Position numbers and translations under genes: made by a program
Shown: piece after piece, positions 47,011-56,253 of the stretch
Numbering within the stretch: the stretch's first letter is position 1
How the letters are laid out: every line of letters begins with the position of its first letter
Source: Proteiniclasticum sediminis
GTDB taxonomy: Bacteria > Bacillota > Clostridia > Clostridiales > Clostridiaceae
DNA length: 64,000 nucleotides
Assembly: GCF_018128025.1 (NCBI RefSeq)
Contig: NZ_JAGSCS010000008.1
Location: 1-64,000 of the forward strand
Direction of reading: 5' to 3'
Notes under the pieces: model-generated
The model's input: the letters and a program-made list of their open reading frames with translations, nothing else
Database searches by the model: none
Told to the model about the DNA's origin: nothing

Positions 47011-47910
47011 TTACGGTGTGACGTCCTCATCGGCCCCTAAAACAGTGATCCCCTGGGGAATACACCGGATATTCAGGGGAAAATCCGGTCCCCTTTCCCC
47101 GTCAATATCGCTGACGATGAGGGGATCTGTGGTATCGATGGTGATTTCATCGGTCTGGAAATAGAGAAGCCCCACGGGGTCTTCCAGATGGTCCCCTCGC
47201 AGCATCTTCGCCAGCAGCGGAACAATCTCCTTAAAATTCGCCGCTTTAATGAGGATCACATCCAGGAGACCATCATCGGCCTTGGACTTGTAGGCCAGAT
47301 CCAGATTGCCTGCCGTTCGCCCATTGAAGACCAGAAGGGCATACATGTCCCCTTCAAAACTCCCATGCTGAGAGGTCACCTTCACCGGAATTTTCCGGAA
47401 GGTGGGGATCTGTTCGATACCCTTGATGTAGTAGGCCAGCTTGCCAATGGAGTTCTTCAGTTCATCCTGGGTCTTCTGGGACACATCGGTGAATAGCCCT
47501 GTACTGGCCACATTGAGAAAGTACTTCTCGTTGATCATGCCGATATCCATTTTCCGGGGAGCATGGCGGAACATCCGGGTCAGCGCCAGCTCGATATCCT
47601 TAGGGATCCCGAGGAATCGGGCATAATCATTGGCCGTCCCCATGGGCAGAATCCCAATGGGCAGATCCAGATCCCTACGTTTCATCTCATTGATCAGAAG
47701 ATCCACACTGCCATCGCCGCCAGCGATGAGAATATGATGATAGCCTTCCTTTGCATCCTCCAGGGCCCGCCGCATATCCATTTCGGGACCCAGCCTGGCC
47801 GGGACAAGAAGATATCCATTCTTCTGATGGAGATCCACCACCTGATCCAGCTTGTCCATGATGAGATGATCCCCGGCTAAGGGATTATAAATGAATTTCA
47901 CCTTTTGCAT
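47011..47910 (-). CDS. YegS/DgkB-type lipid kinase
   Basis: A 299-residue diacylglycerol-kinase-family enzyme that phosphorylates a membrane lipid. It opens VKFIYNPLAG, has the nucleotide-binding GGDGS (64-68), then MGTANDYARFLG and a C-terminal domain with VFNGRTAGNLDLA and DGLLDVILI. No membrane helix is present, as usual for soluble DgkB. It lies near pssA and plsC, which fits phospholipid turnover; the lipid substrate is not certain. Confidence 0.9.
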   Translation of the reverse strand: MQKVKFIYNPLAGDHLIMDKLDQVVDLHQKNGYLLVPARLGPEMDMRRALEDAKEGYHHILIAGGDGSVDLLINEMKRRDLDLPIGILPMGTANDYARFLGIPKDIELALTRMFRHAPRKMDIGMINEKYFLNVASTGLFTDVSQKTQDELKNSIGKLAYYIKGIEQIPTFRKIPVKVTSQHGSFEGDMYALLVFNGRTAGNLDLAYKSKADDGLLDVILIKAANFKEIVPLLAKMLRGDHLEDPVGLLYFQTDEITIDTTDPLIVSDIDGERGPDFPLNIRCIPQGITVLGADEDVTP

Positions 47911-48037
47911 CGTTGTCCTCCGCTCAAAAATCTTGAATTTATTATACCATTGTTTCCTTAAGGGGAGCTTTTCTCCAAATTCCCTATTCTACATACTTAA
48001 CACTATAGCAGAACGAATCCGAGGAAAATTGAAATTA

Positions 48038-48066
48038 TTGTAACAATCTTGGAAGTTGTTTATAAT
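48038..48066 (+). promoter_or_regulatory. Promoter of pssA
   Basis: -35 TTGTAA (48038-48043), 17-bp spacer, -10 TATAAT (48061-48066). Confidence 0.75.
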
Positions 48067-48125
48067 GGTAAGTATATTGCAAGAGGAAGGAGTAGGAAGG
48101 AATTACGGTTTCTTCCGTACAACAT

Positions 48126-48638
48126 ATGAAACGCGCATTCATTCCCAATATTCTGACCTTCATGAACCTGGCCTTCGGGATCATGGCTCTCTTGGCCACC
48201 ACGGAAGGTCAGTACCTCAATGCGGGCCTGTTTATCCTGGGAGCTGGTCTCATCGACCGCTATGACGGACGGATCGCCCGGCTGCTCAATGCGGAAAGCC
48301 CCCTGGGGAAAGAACTGGACTCCCTGTCCGATTTGGTTTCCTTTGGGGTGGCCCCGGCCATCTTAGCCTACTTCATGTTTGATCTCATCGACTTCAGCTT
48401 TCTGGGGCTGATCCCTGTGATCCTCTTTCCCGTGGCTGGCGCCTACCGTCTTGCCCGGTACAACTCCAGCAGCTTCAACGGTGTTTTCATGGGTGTGCCC
48501 ATCACCATCGCCGGATGCATGCTGGCCCTCTTTATGCTGCTTCTTCGCAACAGCATGAACCTGCGTTTTCTCATCCCCACCCTCATGGTGGCTTTCTCCT
48601 ATCTCATGGTGAGCACCATCAAACTGAAGAAACGCTAA
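48126..48638 (+). CDS. pssA: CDP-diacylglycerol--serine O-phosphatidyltransferase
   Basis: A 170-residue membrane enzyme making phosphatidylserine. The CDP-alcohol phosphotransferase motif DG(X)2AR(X)8G(X)3D(X)3D is complete: DGRIARLLNAESPLGKELDSLSD (as two pieces, about 40-63). About six helices follow. ATG 48126 has no Shine-Dalgarno at the normal distance; GGAAGG lies about 26 nt upstream, and GGAAG could pair with CTTCC (48112-48116) nearer the start. No other in-frame initiator exists downstream of the stop at 48093. Confidence 0.93.
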   Translation: MKRAFIPNILTFMNLAFGIMALLATTEGQYLNAGLFILGAGLIDRYDGRIARLLNAESPLGKELDSLSDLVSFGVAPAILAYFMFDLIDFSFLGLIPVILFPVAGAYRLARYNSSSFNGVFMGVPITIAGCMLALFMLLLRNSMNLRFLIPTLMVAFSYLMVSTIKLKKR

Positions 48639-48652
48639 ATCCTCGTATCCCC

Positions 48653-48677
48653 AAAGAGAGCCTCGGCTCTCTTTTTT
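48653..48677 (+). terminator. Terminator of pssA
   Basis: AAAGAGAGCC and GGCTCTCTTT fold back tightly, followed by TTTC. Confidence 0.85.
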
Positions 48678-48780
48678 CATGGACAGAACTTCTCCCCACA
48701 GAGTTCTACTGCCGGGAAGCCTGATCCGGGCAAGCCCTGAGCATGAGGAAGATTGACACAAAATAACTATTGATAAATTC

Positions 48781-48809
48781 TTGACAAGTAAATCGCAATA
48801 ACGTAATAT
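48781..48809 (+). promoter_or_regulatory. Promoter of the ArsR/CoA-disulfide reductase unit
   Basis: -35 TTGACA (48781-48786), 17-bp spacer, -10 TAATAT (48804-48809). No clean dyad for ArsR is seen. Confidence 0.75.
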
Positions 48810-48840
48810 ACGGATGTAAAGATTAATGGAGGTGAGCTGT

Positions 48841-49128
48841 GTGGACAGCAACGTCAACCGATACGAGCAGGATGCCGAGCTCTTCAAAGCCCTGGGCCAT
48901 CCTGTACGCCTATGTATACTCCGAGGCCTCATCGATACCCGCGGCTGCAACGTTAGCCATATTCAGGAGTGTCTTGAGCTTCCCCAATCCACCGTCTCCC
49001 AGCATCTCCAGAAGCTGAAGGCTGCCGGCCTCATCGAAGGCCATCGCAGCGGAACGGAAATCACCTATACCGTTGTCAATCCCAAAGTCATTGCAATAAT
49101 ATCGTTGCTCTATATTGAGGAGGAGTAA
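48841..49128 (+). CDS. ArsR-family regulator, probable sulfide/persulfide sensor
   Basis: A 95-residue winged-helix repressor. After an N-terminal arm, ELFKALGHPVRLCILRGL (13-30) and the recognition region CLELPQSTVSQHLQKLKAAGLI (44-65) match the ArsR family. Cysteines at 25, 36 and 44 could sense sulfane sulfur or metal; the classical metal-binding ELCVCDL site is absent. GGAGGTG lies six bases before GTG 48841, so this and not ATG 48826 is the start. It ends 4 nt before the CoA-disulfide reductase start, so it likely autoregulates that unit. Confidence 0.87.
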   Translation: MDSNVNRYEQDAELFKALGHPVRLCILRGLIDTRGCNVSHIQECLELPQSTVSQHLQKLKAAGLIEGHRSGTEITYTVVNPKVIAIISLLYIEEE

Positions 49129-49132
49129 GATC

Positions 49133-51589
49133 ATGTCAAAGAAAACCGTCATCGTCGGTGGTGTTGCCGCCGGAGCATCCGCTGCAGCCCGTCTTCGCCG
49201 CATGGATGAGTCCATGGAAATTGTGGTGCTGGAAAAGGGAGAGTTCATTTCCTTTGCCAACTGCGGCCTTCCCTACCACATCGGAGAAGTCATCAAAGAA
49301 CGTTCCAGCCTCATTCTCCAGACGCCCCAGGCCATGAAGGACCGCTTCCAGCTGGATGTACGCGTCTTTTCGGAAGCCGTGGCTGTGGATCCAGAGGCGA
49401 AAACCGTCACGGTGAACGCCAAGGACCGTGGAGTCTATACGGAATCCTTTGACTATCTGATCCTCTCTCCCGGCGCAAAGCCCATGAAGCCCCCCATCCC
49501 CGGCATTGACTCCTCTTTAGTGCTCTCCCTGCGGGACATCAAGGATATGGATGCCATAAAGGAAAGAGTGGATCTTTCCCCCTCATCCCGGGCCATCGTC
49601 ATCGGCGGCGGATTCATCGGCGTAGAAACTGCCGAAAACCTCGTGGAAAGAGGCCTTCAGGTTTCTCTGGTGGAAGCTGCCCCCCACATCCTGGCTCCCT
49701 TTGACTCGGAAATCTCCACCATGGCAGAGAAAGAACTCACGGAGCGGGGAATCACCCTGCATCTCAACGATGGGGTCAAAGCCTTCACGGAAGAGGGCGG
49801 AAAAATCCGTGTCACCTTAAGCTCTGGCGCCATCCTGGAAGGAGACTTCGTGGTATCCGCCATCGGCGTCACTCCAGACACCGCTTTCCTCAAAGATTCC
49901 GGAATCCAGCTGGGACAGCGCGGACACATCATCACCGATGACCATATGCGCACCAACTATCCCTTCATCTATGCCGGTGGCGATGCCGTGGAAATCACGG
50001 ACTATCTCACCGGCGGTAGAACCGCCATTCCCCTGGCCGGACCGGCCAACCGTCAGGGCCGCATCATCGCGGACAACATTGCCGGAAAGGACAGCATCTA
50101 TAAAGGCGCCATCGGCACCTCCATCCTGAAGATCTTCGACATGACCGCTGCTTCTGCGGGAATGAACGAGCGAAATGCCCTCAGACAGGGCCTGAAGCCC
50201 CGCAGCATTTTCATCCATCCCAACAACCATGCCGGTTACTATCCCGGTGCCACCCAGCTCACCATCAAGCTCGTCTTCACCGAAAACCGTAAGGTCCTGG
50301 GCGCTCAGGCTGTGGGTTATGAAGGGGTGGACAAATTCATCGACGTCATCGCCACCGTCCTGAAGTACGGCGGAACCATCGATGACCTCACGGAACTGGA
50401 ACTGGCCTATGCTCCGCCCTTCCTCAGTGCCAAGTCCCCTGCCAACATGGCCGGTTTTGTGGCTGAAAACACCTTGAACGGTCTGGTGGACAATGTCCCC
50501 GTGGAAGAATTCATGGCCAGTTTTGATCCTGCCTCCATGACCCTCCTGGATGTCCGGGATGAGGTGGAAGTGGACAACGGCTCCATCCCCGGTCGGGTAC
50601 ACATTCCCCTGAACAGCCTTCGGGACCGCATGGGCGAACTGGATGCTTCCAAAACCATCTATATCTATTGTCAGGTGGGCCTTCGCGGATACATCGCTTC
50701 GCGAATCCTGAACCAGCATGGCTTTACCACGAAGAACCTCACCGGAGGCTTCAAGCTCTTTAACGTCCTCCACCAGGAAGAGGCCAAGAAGGAAAGCACC
50801 TCCCCTGTTCTGGAAACTCTGGAATCCTCCGTTCTTTCCACCGGAAAAACCGTCGACATCGACGCCACGGGTCTTTGCTGCCCTGGCCCCCTCATGCGGG
50901 TAAAGAGCGCCATCGATGCCGTGGACACCGGAGACACCCTGAACATCACCGCTTCAGATATGGGCTTCTATGAGGACATCAAAGCCTGGGCTCGACGCAC
51001 CGGCAATGAGCTCCTCAGCGTCAACAAAGACAAGGGCCTCATCAAAGCCTCCCTGCGAAAAGGGATGGCCTCCGTCTCCGATGACACCCCCGTGGCTTGC
51101 GTAAACACTGCTCCCCAAAAGGAAAACATGACCATGGTGGTCTTCTCCGGCGACCTGGACAAAGCCATCGCCTCCTTCATCATCGCCAACGGCGCAGCCT
51201 CCATGAACAAGAAAGTCACCATGTTCTTCACCTTCTGGGGCATCAGCATCCTGAAGAAGCAGCAGGCTCCCGTGGTGCAGAAGACCTTCATCGAAAAAAT
51301 GTTCGGCTTCATGCTGCCCAAGAACAGCACCAAGCTGGGCCTTTCCCAAATGAACATGGCAGGCATGGGACCGAAGATGATCCGTTCCATCATGGACCAG
51401 AAGAATGTCCAATCCCTGGAGGAGCTCATGAAATCGGCCCTCGACAGCGGCGTGGAACTGGTAGCCTGCCAGATGAGCATGGACCTTCTGGGCATCAAGG
51501 AAGAAGAGCTTCTGGACGGTGTCAAGCTTGGCGGTGTCGGCTACATGCTGGCCGAGTCCGACGAGTCCAACGCCACCCTCTTCATCTAA
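49133..51589 (+). CDS. CoA-disulfide reductase fused to rhodanese, TusA and DsrE2 domains
   Basis: An 818-residue multidomain enzyme for persulfide and CoA-disulfide reduction. Domain order: flavoprotein CoA-disulfide reductase (1-450) with VGGVAAGASAAARLR and the redox Cys44 in NCGLPYHIG; rhodanese (about 455-555) with catalytic Cys in YCQVGLRGY (about 512); TusA-like sulfur carrier (about 570-640) with CCPGP (about 581); DsrE2-like domain (about 655-818) with Cys in ACQMSMDLLG (about 778). AGGAGG precedes ATG 49133. All putative active cysteines are present, so sulfur could be passed between domains in one chain. The preceding ArsR gene suggests induction by sulfane sulfur. Confidence 0.93.
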   Translation: MSKKTVIVGGVAAGASAAARLRRMDESMEIVVLEKGEFISFANCGLPYHIGEVIKERSSLILQTPQAMKDRFQLDVRVFSEAVAVDPEAKTVTVNAKDRGVYTESFDYLILSPGAKPMKPPIPGIDSSLVLSLRDIKDMDAIKERVDLSPSSRAIVIGGGFIGVETAENLVERGLQVSLVEAAPHILAPFDSEISTMAEKELTERGITLHLNDGVKAFTEEGGKIRVTLSSGAILEGDFVVSAIGVTPDTAFLKDSGIQLGQRGHIITDDHMRTNYPFIYAGGDAVEITDYLTGGRTAIPLAGPANRQGRIIADNIAGKDSIYKGAIGTSILKIFDMTAASAGMNERNALRQGLKPRSIFIHPNNHAGYYPGATQLTIKLVFTENRKVLGAQAVGYEGVDKFIDVIATVLKYGGTIDDLTELELAYAPPFLSAKSPANMAGFVAENTLNGLVDNVPVEEFMASFDPASMTLLDVRDEVEVDNGSIPGRVHIPLNSLRDRMGELDASKTIYIYCQVGLRGYIASRILNQHGFTTKNLTGGFKLFNVLHQEEAKKESTSPVLETLESSVLSTGKTVDIDATGLCCPGPLMRVKSAIDAVDTGDTLNITASDMGFYEDIKAWARRTGNELLSVNKDKGLIKASLRKGMASVSDDTPVACVNTAPQKENMTMVVFSGDLDKAIASFIIANGAASMNKKVTMFFTFWGISILKKQQAPVVQKTFIEKMFGFMLPKNSTKLGLSQMNMAGMGPKMIRSIMDQKNVQSLEELMKSALDSGVELVACQMSMDLLGIKEEELLDGVKLGGVGYMLAESDESNATLFI

Positions 51590-51624
51590 TCCAAAAAAAC
51601 AGCACCCCTTCCGTTACGAACTTG

Positions 51625-51665
51625 AAAAAGGCTGGCTTCCAGATTTGGAAGCCAGCCTTTATTTC
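51625..51665. terminator. Bidirectional terminator
   Basis: AAAGGCTGGCTTCC (51627-51640) and GGAAGCCAGCCTTT (51647-51660) form a 14-bp stem with T-rich tails on both strands. It ends the sulfur unit and probably the sdaAA operon. Confidence 0.88.
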
Positions 51666-51751
51666 GTGGTTCTCGCTATCTATCCCCAATGGCGCACTCT
51701 CTGGCGGAAAGAAGGATCGGTCCCCGTCCATTGGCGCCTCTTGGCCTGCCT

Positions 51752-52690
51752 TTACTCGCCGGTCTTCTCGGCGTCAAAGGTATCGTCGTTCATCTTGTTC
51801 TTGGATTTGCCGTCCTTGTCGCCAAAGATTTCCTTCTTCAGCTTCTTGCCCGTCTTGGTTCCGGCCAAACCGCCGATCCCCGTCTCCCGCAGGGCTTCGG
51901 GCATCAGCTTGCCCACGGAGTACATGGCGGTGACGGTGTCATCAAAGGGAATCCGGGACTGGACACCGGCCAGCACCATATCCGCGGCCGTCATGGCACT
52001 GACAGCCCCGGCAGCATTTCGCTTGGCACAGGGCACCTCCACCAGACCGCCGATGGGATCGCAGACCAGGCCCAGGGTATTCTTGAAGACAATGGCCCCG
52101 GCATGGAGACACATATCGGGGGTTCCCCCCATGATCTCCACCACCGCTGCCGCCGCCATGGCTGCAGCGGAACCGCACTCCGCCTGACATCCGCCTTCCG
52201 CTCCCGATATGGTGGCATTCTGGGCGATGATGGCGCCGATGCCCGCAGAGGCAAAGAGTCCCATGACCAGATCCTTCTCCTCCACCTGATGCTCTTCCTT
52301 CATGGTCATGATCACCGCCGGCAGGATCCCGCAGGCTCCCGCCGTGGGACAGGCCACGATCTTCCCCATGGAGGCGTTGACTTCCGAGCAGGACAGGGCA
52401 TAGCTCATGGCCTTCACCATGGTCCTGCCCGTGACGCTCTTGCCGCTTTCCAGGTACTTGCCCAAACGGTACGCATCGCCCCCGATGAGCCCGGAGACGG
52501 AGATGACTTTCTCCCCCACACCCTTGGTGGTGGAGAAGGCCATGACCCGGAGATTGTCCAGCATACGATCATAGATTTCTTCCCGGCTGAGGCCGCTTTC
52601 TTCCATTTCCTGCTTCAGGATGAACTCGCCAATGGAGAGTCCCTCTTCTTTGCAGCGCCGCACCAGTTCTTTTCCGTTTTTGATATTCAT
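51752..52690 (-). CDS. sdaAA: L-serine dehydratase, alpha subunit
   Basis: A 312-residue catalytic subunit that deaminates serine to pyruvate with an [4Fe-4S] cluster. Conserved ACPTAGACGILPAV, ISGAEGGCQAECGSA and CDPIGGLVEVPCAKRN carry the cluster cysteines and substrate loops. A charged, Lys/Asp-rich tail extends the C-terminus. GGAGGG before ATG 52690 (MNIKNGKEL) sets the start. It follows sdaAB in the same operon. Confidence 0.96.
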   Translation of the reverse strand: MNIKNGKELVRRCKEEGLSIGEFILKQEMEESGLSREEIYDRMLDNLRVMAFSTTKGVGEKVISVSGLIGGDAYRLGKYLESGKSVTGRTMVKAMSYALSCSEVNASMGKIVACPTAGACGILPAVIMTMKEEHQVEEKDLVMGLFASAGIGAIIAQNATISGAEGGCQAECGSAAAMAAAAVVEIMGGTPDMCLHAGAIVFKNTLGLVCDPIGGLVEVPCAKRNAAGAVSAMTAADMVLAGVQSRIPFDDTVTAMYSVGKLMPEALRETGIGGLAGTKTGKKLKKEIFGDKDGKSKNKMNDDTFDAEKTGE

Positions 52691-52715
52691 CTTTTGTCCC
52701 TCCAAGATCCCTGGC

Positions 52716-53414
52716 CTAGAGCACAGGATAGTTGATGACGTTGCTGGATAAGGGGATAAACCGCACGTTTTCCACGCTGGGCACTTTTTTTAGCCGATCA
52801 ATCATGGCTGTACTGACATTCTGATCCAGTTCGAACATCATCATGGCATCCCGACCCTTCTGGGAGCGGAAAAGCGACATGAAGGCGATATTCACCCCTT
52901 CCTCATAGAGAAGGTTCGTCACATTGGCCACCACCCCCGGCACATCCCGCTGGGTGATGAGCAGGGTGGGATAGTTCCCGGAAAACTGCAGATCATCGTC
53001 ATCGATGCGGGTGATCTCCACAGCTCCTCCCCCAATGGAGGAACCGGTGATCCTGATCTCCCGCCCATCGGCCATGGTCATGTCGATTCGAACGGTGTTA
53101 GGATGGACATCCCCCAGGTCCTTCTCCTCAAAGCGAATGTCCATGCCCTTCATTTTGGCCAGCTTCAGGGATTCCTTCAGCTGGTCATCGGCGGGATCCA
53201 TGCCCAGCACTCCCGCCACCAGGGCTCGGTCTGTACCATGGCCCTTATAGGTTTTGGAAAAGGATCCGTGAAGATAGAAGACCACTTTCACGGGTTCTTC
53301 TCCGGCAATCCCCCGGGCAATCTTGGCCAGTTTTGCCGCGCCAGCCGTATGGGAGCTGGAAGGCCCGATCATCACCGGCCCGATAATATCAAACACACCA
53401 TATTTTTTCTTCAT
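52716..53414 (-). CDS. sdaAB: L-serine dehydratase, beta subunit
   Basis: A 232-residue partner of SdaAA. The N-terminal part has GPVMIGPSSSHTAGAAKLAKIAR, the substrate-binding signature, and GTDRALVAGVLG; the C-terminal ACT domain (about 150-225) begins LLITQRDVPGVVANVTNLL. GGAGGAGAA precedes ATG 53414. It is 25 nt upstream of sdaAA. Confidence 0.96.
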   Translation of the reverse strand: MKKKYGVFDIIGPVMIGPSSSHTAGAAKLAKIARGIAGEEPVKVVFYLHGSFSKTYKGHGTDRALVAGVLGMDPADDQLKESLKLAKMKGMDIRFEEKDLGDVHPNTVRIDMTMADGREIRITGSSIGGGAVEITRIDDDDLQFSGNYPTLLITQRDVPGVVANVTNLLYEEGVNIAFMSLFRSQKGRDAMMMFELDQNVSTAMIDRLKKVPSVENVRFIPLSSNVINYPVL

Positions 53415-53450
53415 GCTTTCTCCTCCTTGGAGGTTTCACCTGCCTTATCT

Positions 53451-55064
53451 TTAGTAATCATAGAACTGACTGCCGCCGATGAACTCGCGCAGCAAGGAAT
53501 TGGTGGGCACCAGGTCATCGCCGATATCCTCAAAGAGCCGCAAGATGGTGATGAGCCGCCGAGCCTCTTCAAAGGCCGAAGAGGACTTGGGGATCTTTTT
53601 CAGCTCCGGCAGCGTATGTTTCTTCAGCACCGAAAGCTCATAGAGCAGGGTGGAGTTGAACATGGCATCAGCTTCTTCCTGATAGGGAAAGATGTATTTC
53701 TTCTCGCCTTGGGACACATTGGGGAAAAAGAGCAGCGTCTCTTCCGGGCTGTAGCCTCGGGAGAGGAAATCCCGGGCCATGCGGCGCAGTTTTCGCACAT
53801 CGGTGGTGGCAATGCGGTTGCTTCGATCCAGATTCAGCACTGTCAGAGCACTGATATAGATCTTGAACTTCAAGCGGCGCTCCACATGGGCGAGAAGCAG
53901 CGGATTCAGGCCATGAATGCCTTCGATGAGGAGCACCCCATGGGGTGGCAGCTTGACCTTCCGGTCCGATATTTCCCGCATTCCGGTTTTAAAGTTAAAT
54001 CGGGGAAGCTGCACTTCCTCGCCGGACAAGAGAGCTTTCATCTGGGTCTCAAAGAGTTCCAGATCCATGGCTTGGGGACTTTCAAAATCGTAAGTTCCAT
54101 CATCTTTTAACGGGGTCATTTTCCGGGGAAGAAAATAGTCATCCATGCCGATGGCCATGGGCATGAGTCCGTTGACCCGAAGCTGAATTCCCAAGCGGTT
54201 GGCAAAGGAAGTTTTCCCTGAAGAGCTGGGGCCGGCGATGAGAATAATTCGGACATCCTCCCGGGCTTTGATTTCATCGGCAATGTAGGCAATTTTTTTC
54301 TCATGGAGGGCTTCGGTGATATTGATCAGGGTCCGGGCTTCCCCCTGACGGATTTTCTCATTGAGGAGCCCCACATAGTTTACCCCGATGAGCTCATCCC
54401 AGCGGGCGGTTTCCTCAAAGATCCCAAAAAGCTTGTCCTGGGGGATAAAATCATGGACCTTCTCCGGTTCCTGGATGGTGGGATACCCCATGACAAATCC
54501 GCTCTTGTAGGGTGTCAGGTTAAAAAGGCTGACGATCCCTGTCCGTGGGGCCATTTTCCCATAGAAGTAATCCGAATACGTTCCCAGGGTATAGATTTTC
54601 AGCTCCTCCAAACCGGAAGAAGCCAGAAGCTCCCGCTTTTCCTCCTGACCGTTCTCTCGAAATAGCTTCAAAGCCTCTTCCAGGGAAACACACTCCTTTA
54701 GAATGGGCAGGTCTTCCCGGACTAGCTTTTTCATTTCTTCCCAGAGTTCATGGATCTCCTGGGGGGATAAAACTCTCCCTTCCACCCAGCAGTAGAGCCC
54801 TTTGCTGATGGAATGATCAATTACCAGTTTATCTTGGGGATACCGCTTTTGAAAAGCTGCATTGAGGATCATGGACAGCGTCCGTTCATAGGCCTTATTC
54901 CCCACATAGTCATCCTGATAGATAGGGATCAGATCTTCCCGCCCCCGAATCTCGCCATTGAGCTCGAAATATTCTCCCTCTCTCCGGGCGAGAATCGGCC
55001 ACATGGTCCCCTTTTTCCTGGCTGCCAGTTCTGTCTTTTTTTCCTTCGGATCCTGTGTTGTCAT
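53451..55064 (-). CDS. Nucleoside kinase with ThrRS-like N-terminal region
   Basis: A 537-residue protein with an N-terminal region resembling the threonyl-tRNA synthetase second additional domain (about 40-230, with IDHSISKGLYCW) and a C-terminal uridine-kinase-like P-loop domain: Walker A AGPSSSGKTSFAN (about 277-289), DDYFLPR, and LIEGIHGLNP as Walker B region. Such proteins occur widely in Clostridia, where they are annotated as uridine or nucleoside kinases; the substrate is inferred. AGGA is close to ATG 55064. It may share a transcript with sdaAB. Confidence 0.88.
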   Translation of the reverse strand: MTTQDPKEKKTELAARKKGTMWPILARREGEYFELNGEIRGREDLIPIYQDDYVGNKAYERTLSMILNAAFQKRYPQDKLVIDHSISKGLYCWVEGRVLSPQEIHELWEEMKKLVREDLPILKECVSLEEALKLFRENGQEEKRELLASSGLEELKIYTLGTYSDYFYGKMAPRTGIVSLFNLTPYKSGFVMGYPTIQEPEKVHDFIPQDKLFGIFEETARWDELIGVNYVGLLNEKIRQGEARTLINITEALHEKKIAYIADEIKAREDVRIILIAGPSSSGKTSFANRLGIQLRVNGLMPMAIGMDDYFLPRKMTPLKDDGTYDFESPQAMDLELFETQMKALLSGEEVQLPRFNFKTGMREISDRKVKLPPHGVLLIEGIHGLNPLLLAHVERRLKFKIYISALTVLNLDRSNRIATTDVRKLRRMARDFLSRGYSPEETLLFFPNVSQGEKKYIFPYQEEADAMFNSTLLYELSVLKKHTLPELKKIPKSSSAFEEARRLITILRLFEDIGDDLVPTNSLLREFIGGSQFYDY

Positions 55065-55218
55065 CTTCCTGCCCCCTTTACCGATGTTCCAGTATCTTCA
55101 TTATACCCGGTTTTTCGCCATTTACCATGCTTTCTCCCGGGGGTGATACCTAGCCCCATAGAAGGTTAACGGTTTATGAACCAGTGGCAATTTTATGGAT
55201 TGATGCCCAAGAATGTAC

Positions 55219-55259
55219 TATAATAGATGGGAAGAACCCATTTTGTCCCCCGGGACAAA
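55219..55259 (+). promoter_or_regulatory. fba promoter and GGGAC dyad
   Basis: -10 TATAAT is at 55219-55224 with only a weak -35. At 55242-55259, TTTGTCCC-CC-GGGACAAA is an 18-bp perfect palindrome with GGGACAAA as half-site, the same octamer that starts the CggR operator at 17798-17832. It lies just after the predicted transcription start. Confidence 0.6.
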
Positions 55260-55311
55260 GGAATCCCCAAGATTCGAGCAAAAGTTCTATTTTGAAAGGT
55301 GGTTTTTAGTC

Positions 55312-56238
55312 ATGGCATTAGTCACAACAAAAGAAATGTTCCGTAAAGCCTATGAAGGCAATTATGCCATTGGAGCGTTCAACATCAACAACATGGAAAT
55401 TATCCAGGGTGTGGTCAACGCTTGCAAAGCCAAGAATTCCGCAGTCATTCTCGCGGTGTCCAAGGGAGCGCTGAAATACGCCGGGCCCAAGTACCTGAAG
55501 GCCATGGTGGATGCCGCCATCGAAGACACCGGCATCGATATTGCCCTTCATCTGGACCATGGTCCCGACCTAGCCACGGTTAAGGAAGTCATTGACGCAG
55601 GCTTCACCTCCGTCATGATCGACGGATCCCATTATGATTATGAAGAAAATGTCCGCGTCACCAAGGAAGTGGTGGAGTATGCCCATGCCCACGGCGTCGT
55701 CGTGGAAGCAGAGCTGGGTGTTCTCGCCGGCATCGAAGATGACGTCCATGCCGAAGCCCATGTGTACACCGATCCTGACCAGGCGCTGGATTTTGTCACC
55801 CGTACAGGCTGCGATTCCCTGGCCATCGCCATCGGAACCTCCCACGGGGCATTCAAGTTCGCCGGTACTCCTGATCTGAAGTTCCACATTCTGGAAGAAA
55901 TTCAGAAGAAGATGCCTGGATACCCCATCGTTCTCCACGGCGCTTCTGCCGTAAGCCAGGATCATATCGCCATCTGTAACCAGTACGGCGGACAGATCAA
56001 GGGCGCCCAGGGTATTCCTGTGGAAATGCTCCGCAAAGCTTCCTCCATGGCCGTCTGCAAGATCAACATGGACACGGACATCCGTCTGGCCATGACTGCC
56101 GGGATCCGCAAAGCCTTCGGCGACAAGCCAGAAGCCTTTGATCCCCGCGGATATCTGGGCGCAGCCCGCACCCTGATCCAGGAACTGGTTGAGCATAAAA
56201 TCGACGAAGTTCTGGGATCCAACAACTCCATGGCATAA
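55312..56238 (+). CDS. fba: Fructose-bisphosphate aldolase, class II
   Basis: A 308-residue Zn2+-dependent aldolase splitting fructose-1,6-bisphosphate. Asp82/His83 in HLDHGPD, the glutamate loop VEAELGVLAGIEDD, the Zn His in IGTSHGAFKF and VLHGASAVS are all present. The frame opens at 55213, but AAAGGTGG before ATG 55312 (MALVTTKEMF) sets the start. It is separate from the glycolytic operon but may share its regulator through the dyad upstream. Confidence 0.97.
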   Translation: MALVTTKEMFRKAYEGNYAIGAFNINNMEIIQGVVNACKAKNSAVILAVSKGALKYAGPKYLKAMVDAAIEDTGIDIALHLDHGPDLATVKEVIDAGFTSVMIDGSHYDYEENVRVTKEVVEYAHAHGVVVEAELGVLAGIEDDVHAEAHVYTDPDQALDFVTRTGCDSLAIAIGTSHGAFKFAGTPDLKFHILEEIQKKMPGYPIVLHGASAVSQDHIAICNQYGGQIKGAQGIPVEMLRKASSMAVCKINMDTDIRLAMTAGIRKAFGDKPEAFDPRGYLGAARTLIQELVEHKIDEVLGSNNSMA

Positions 56239-56253
56239 CCTCATCGAATGTTT

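Noticed and set aside
52685-52702. GGGACAAAAGATG, identical to part of the CggR operator, before sdaAA
   Set aside because: It is simply the Shine-Dalgarno and start codon of sdaAA (GGAGGGACAAAAGATG); no second box at 20 bp.
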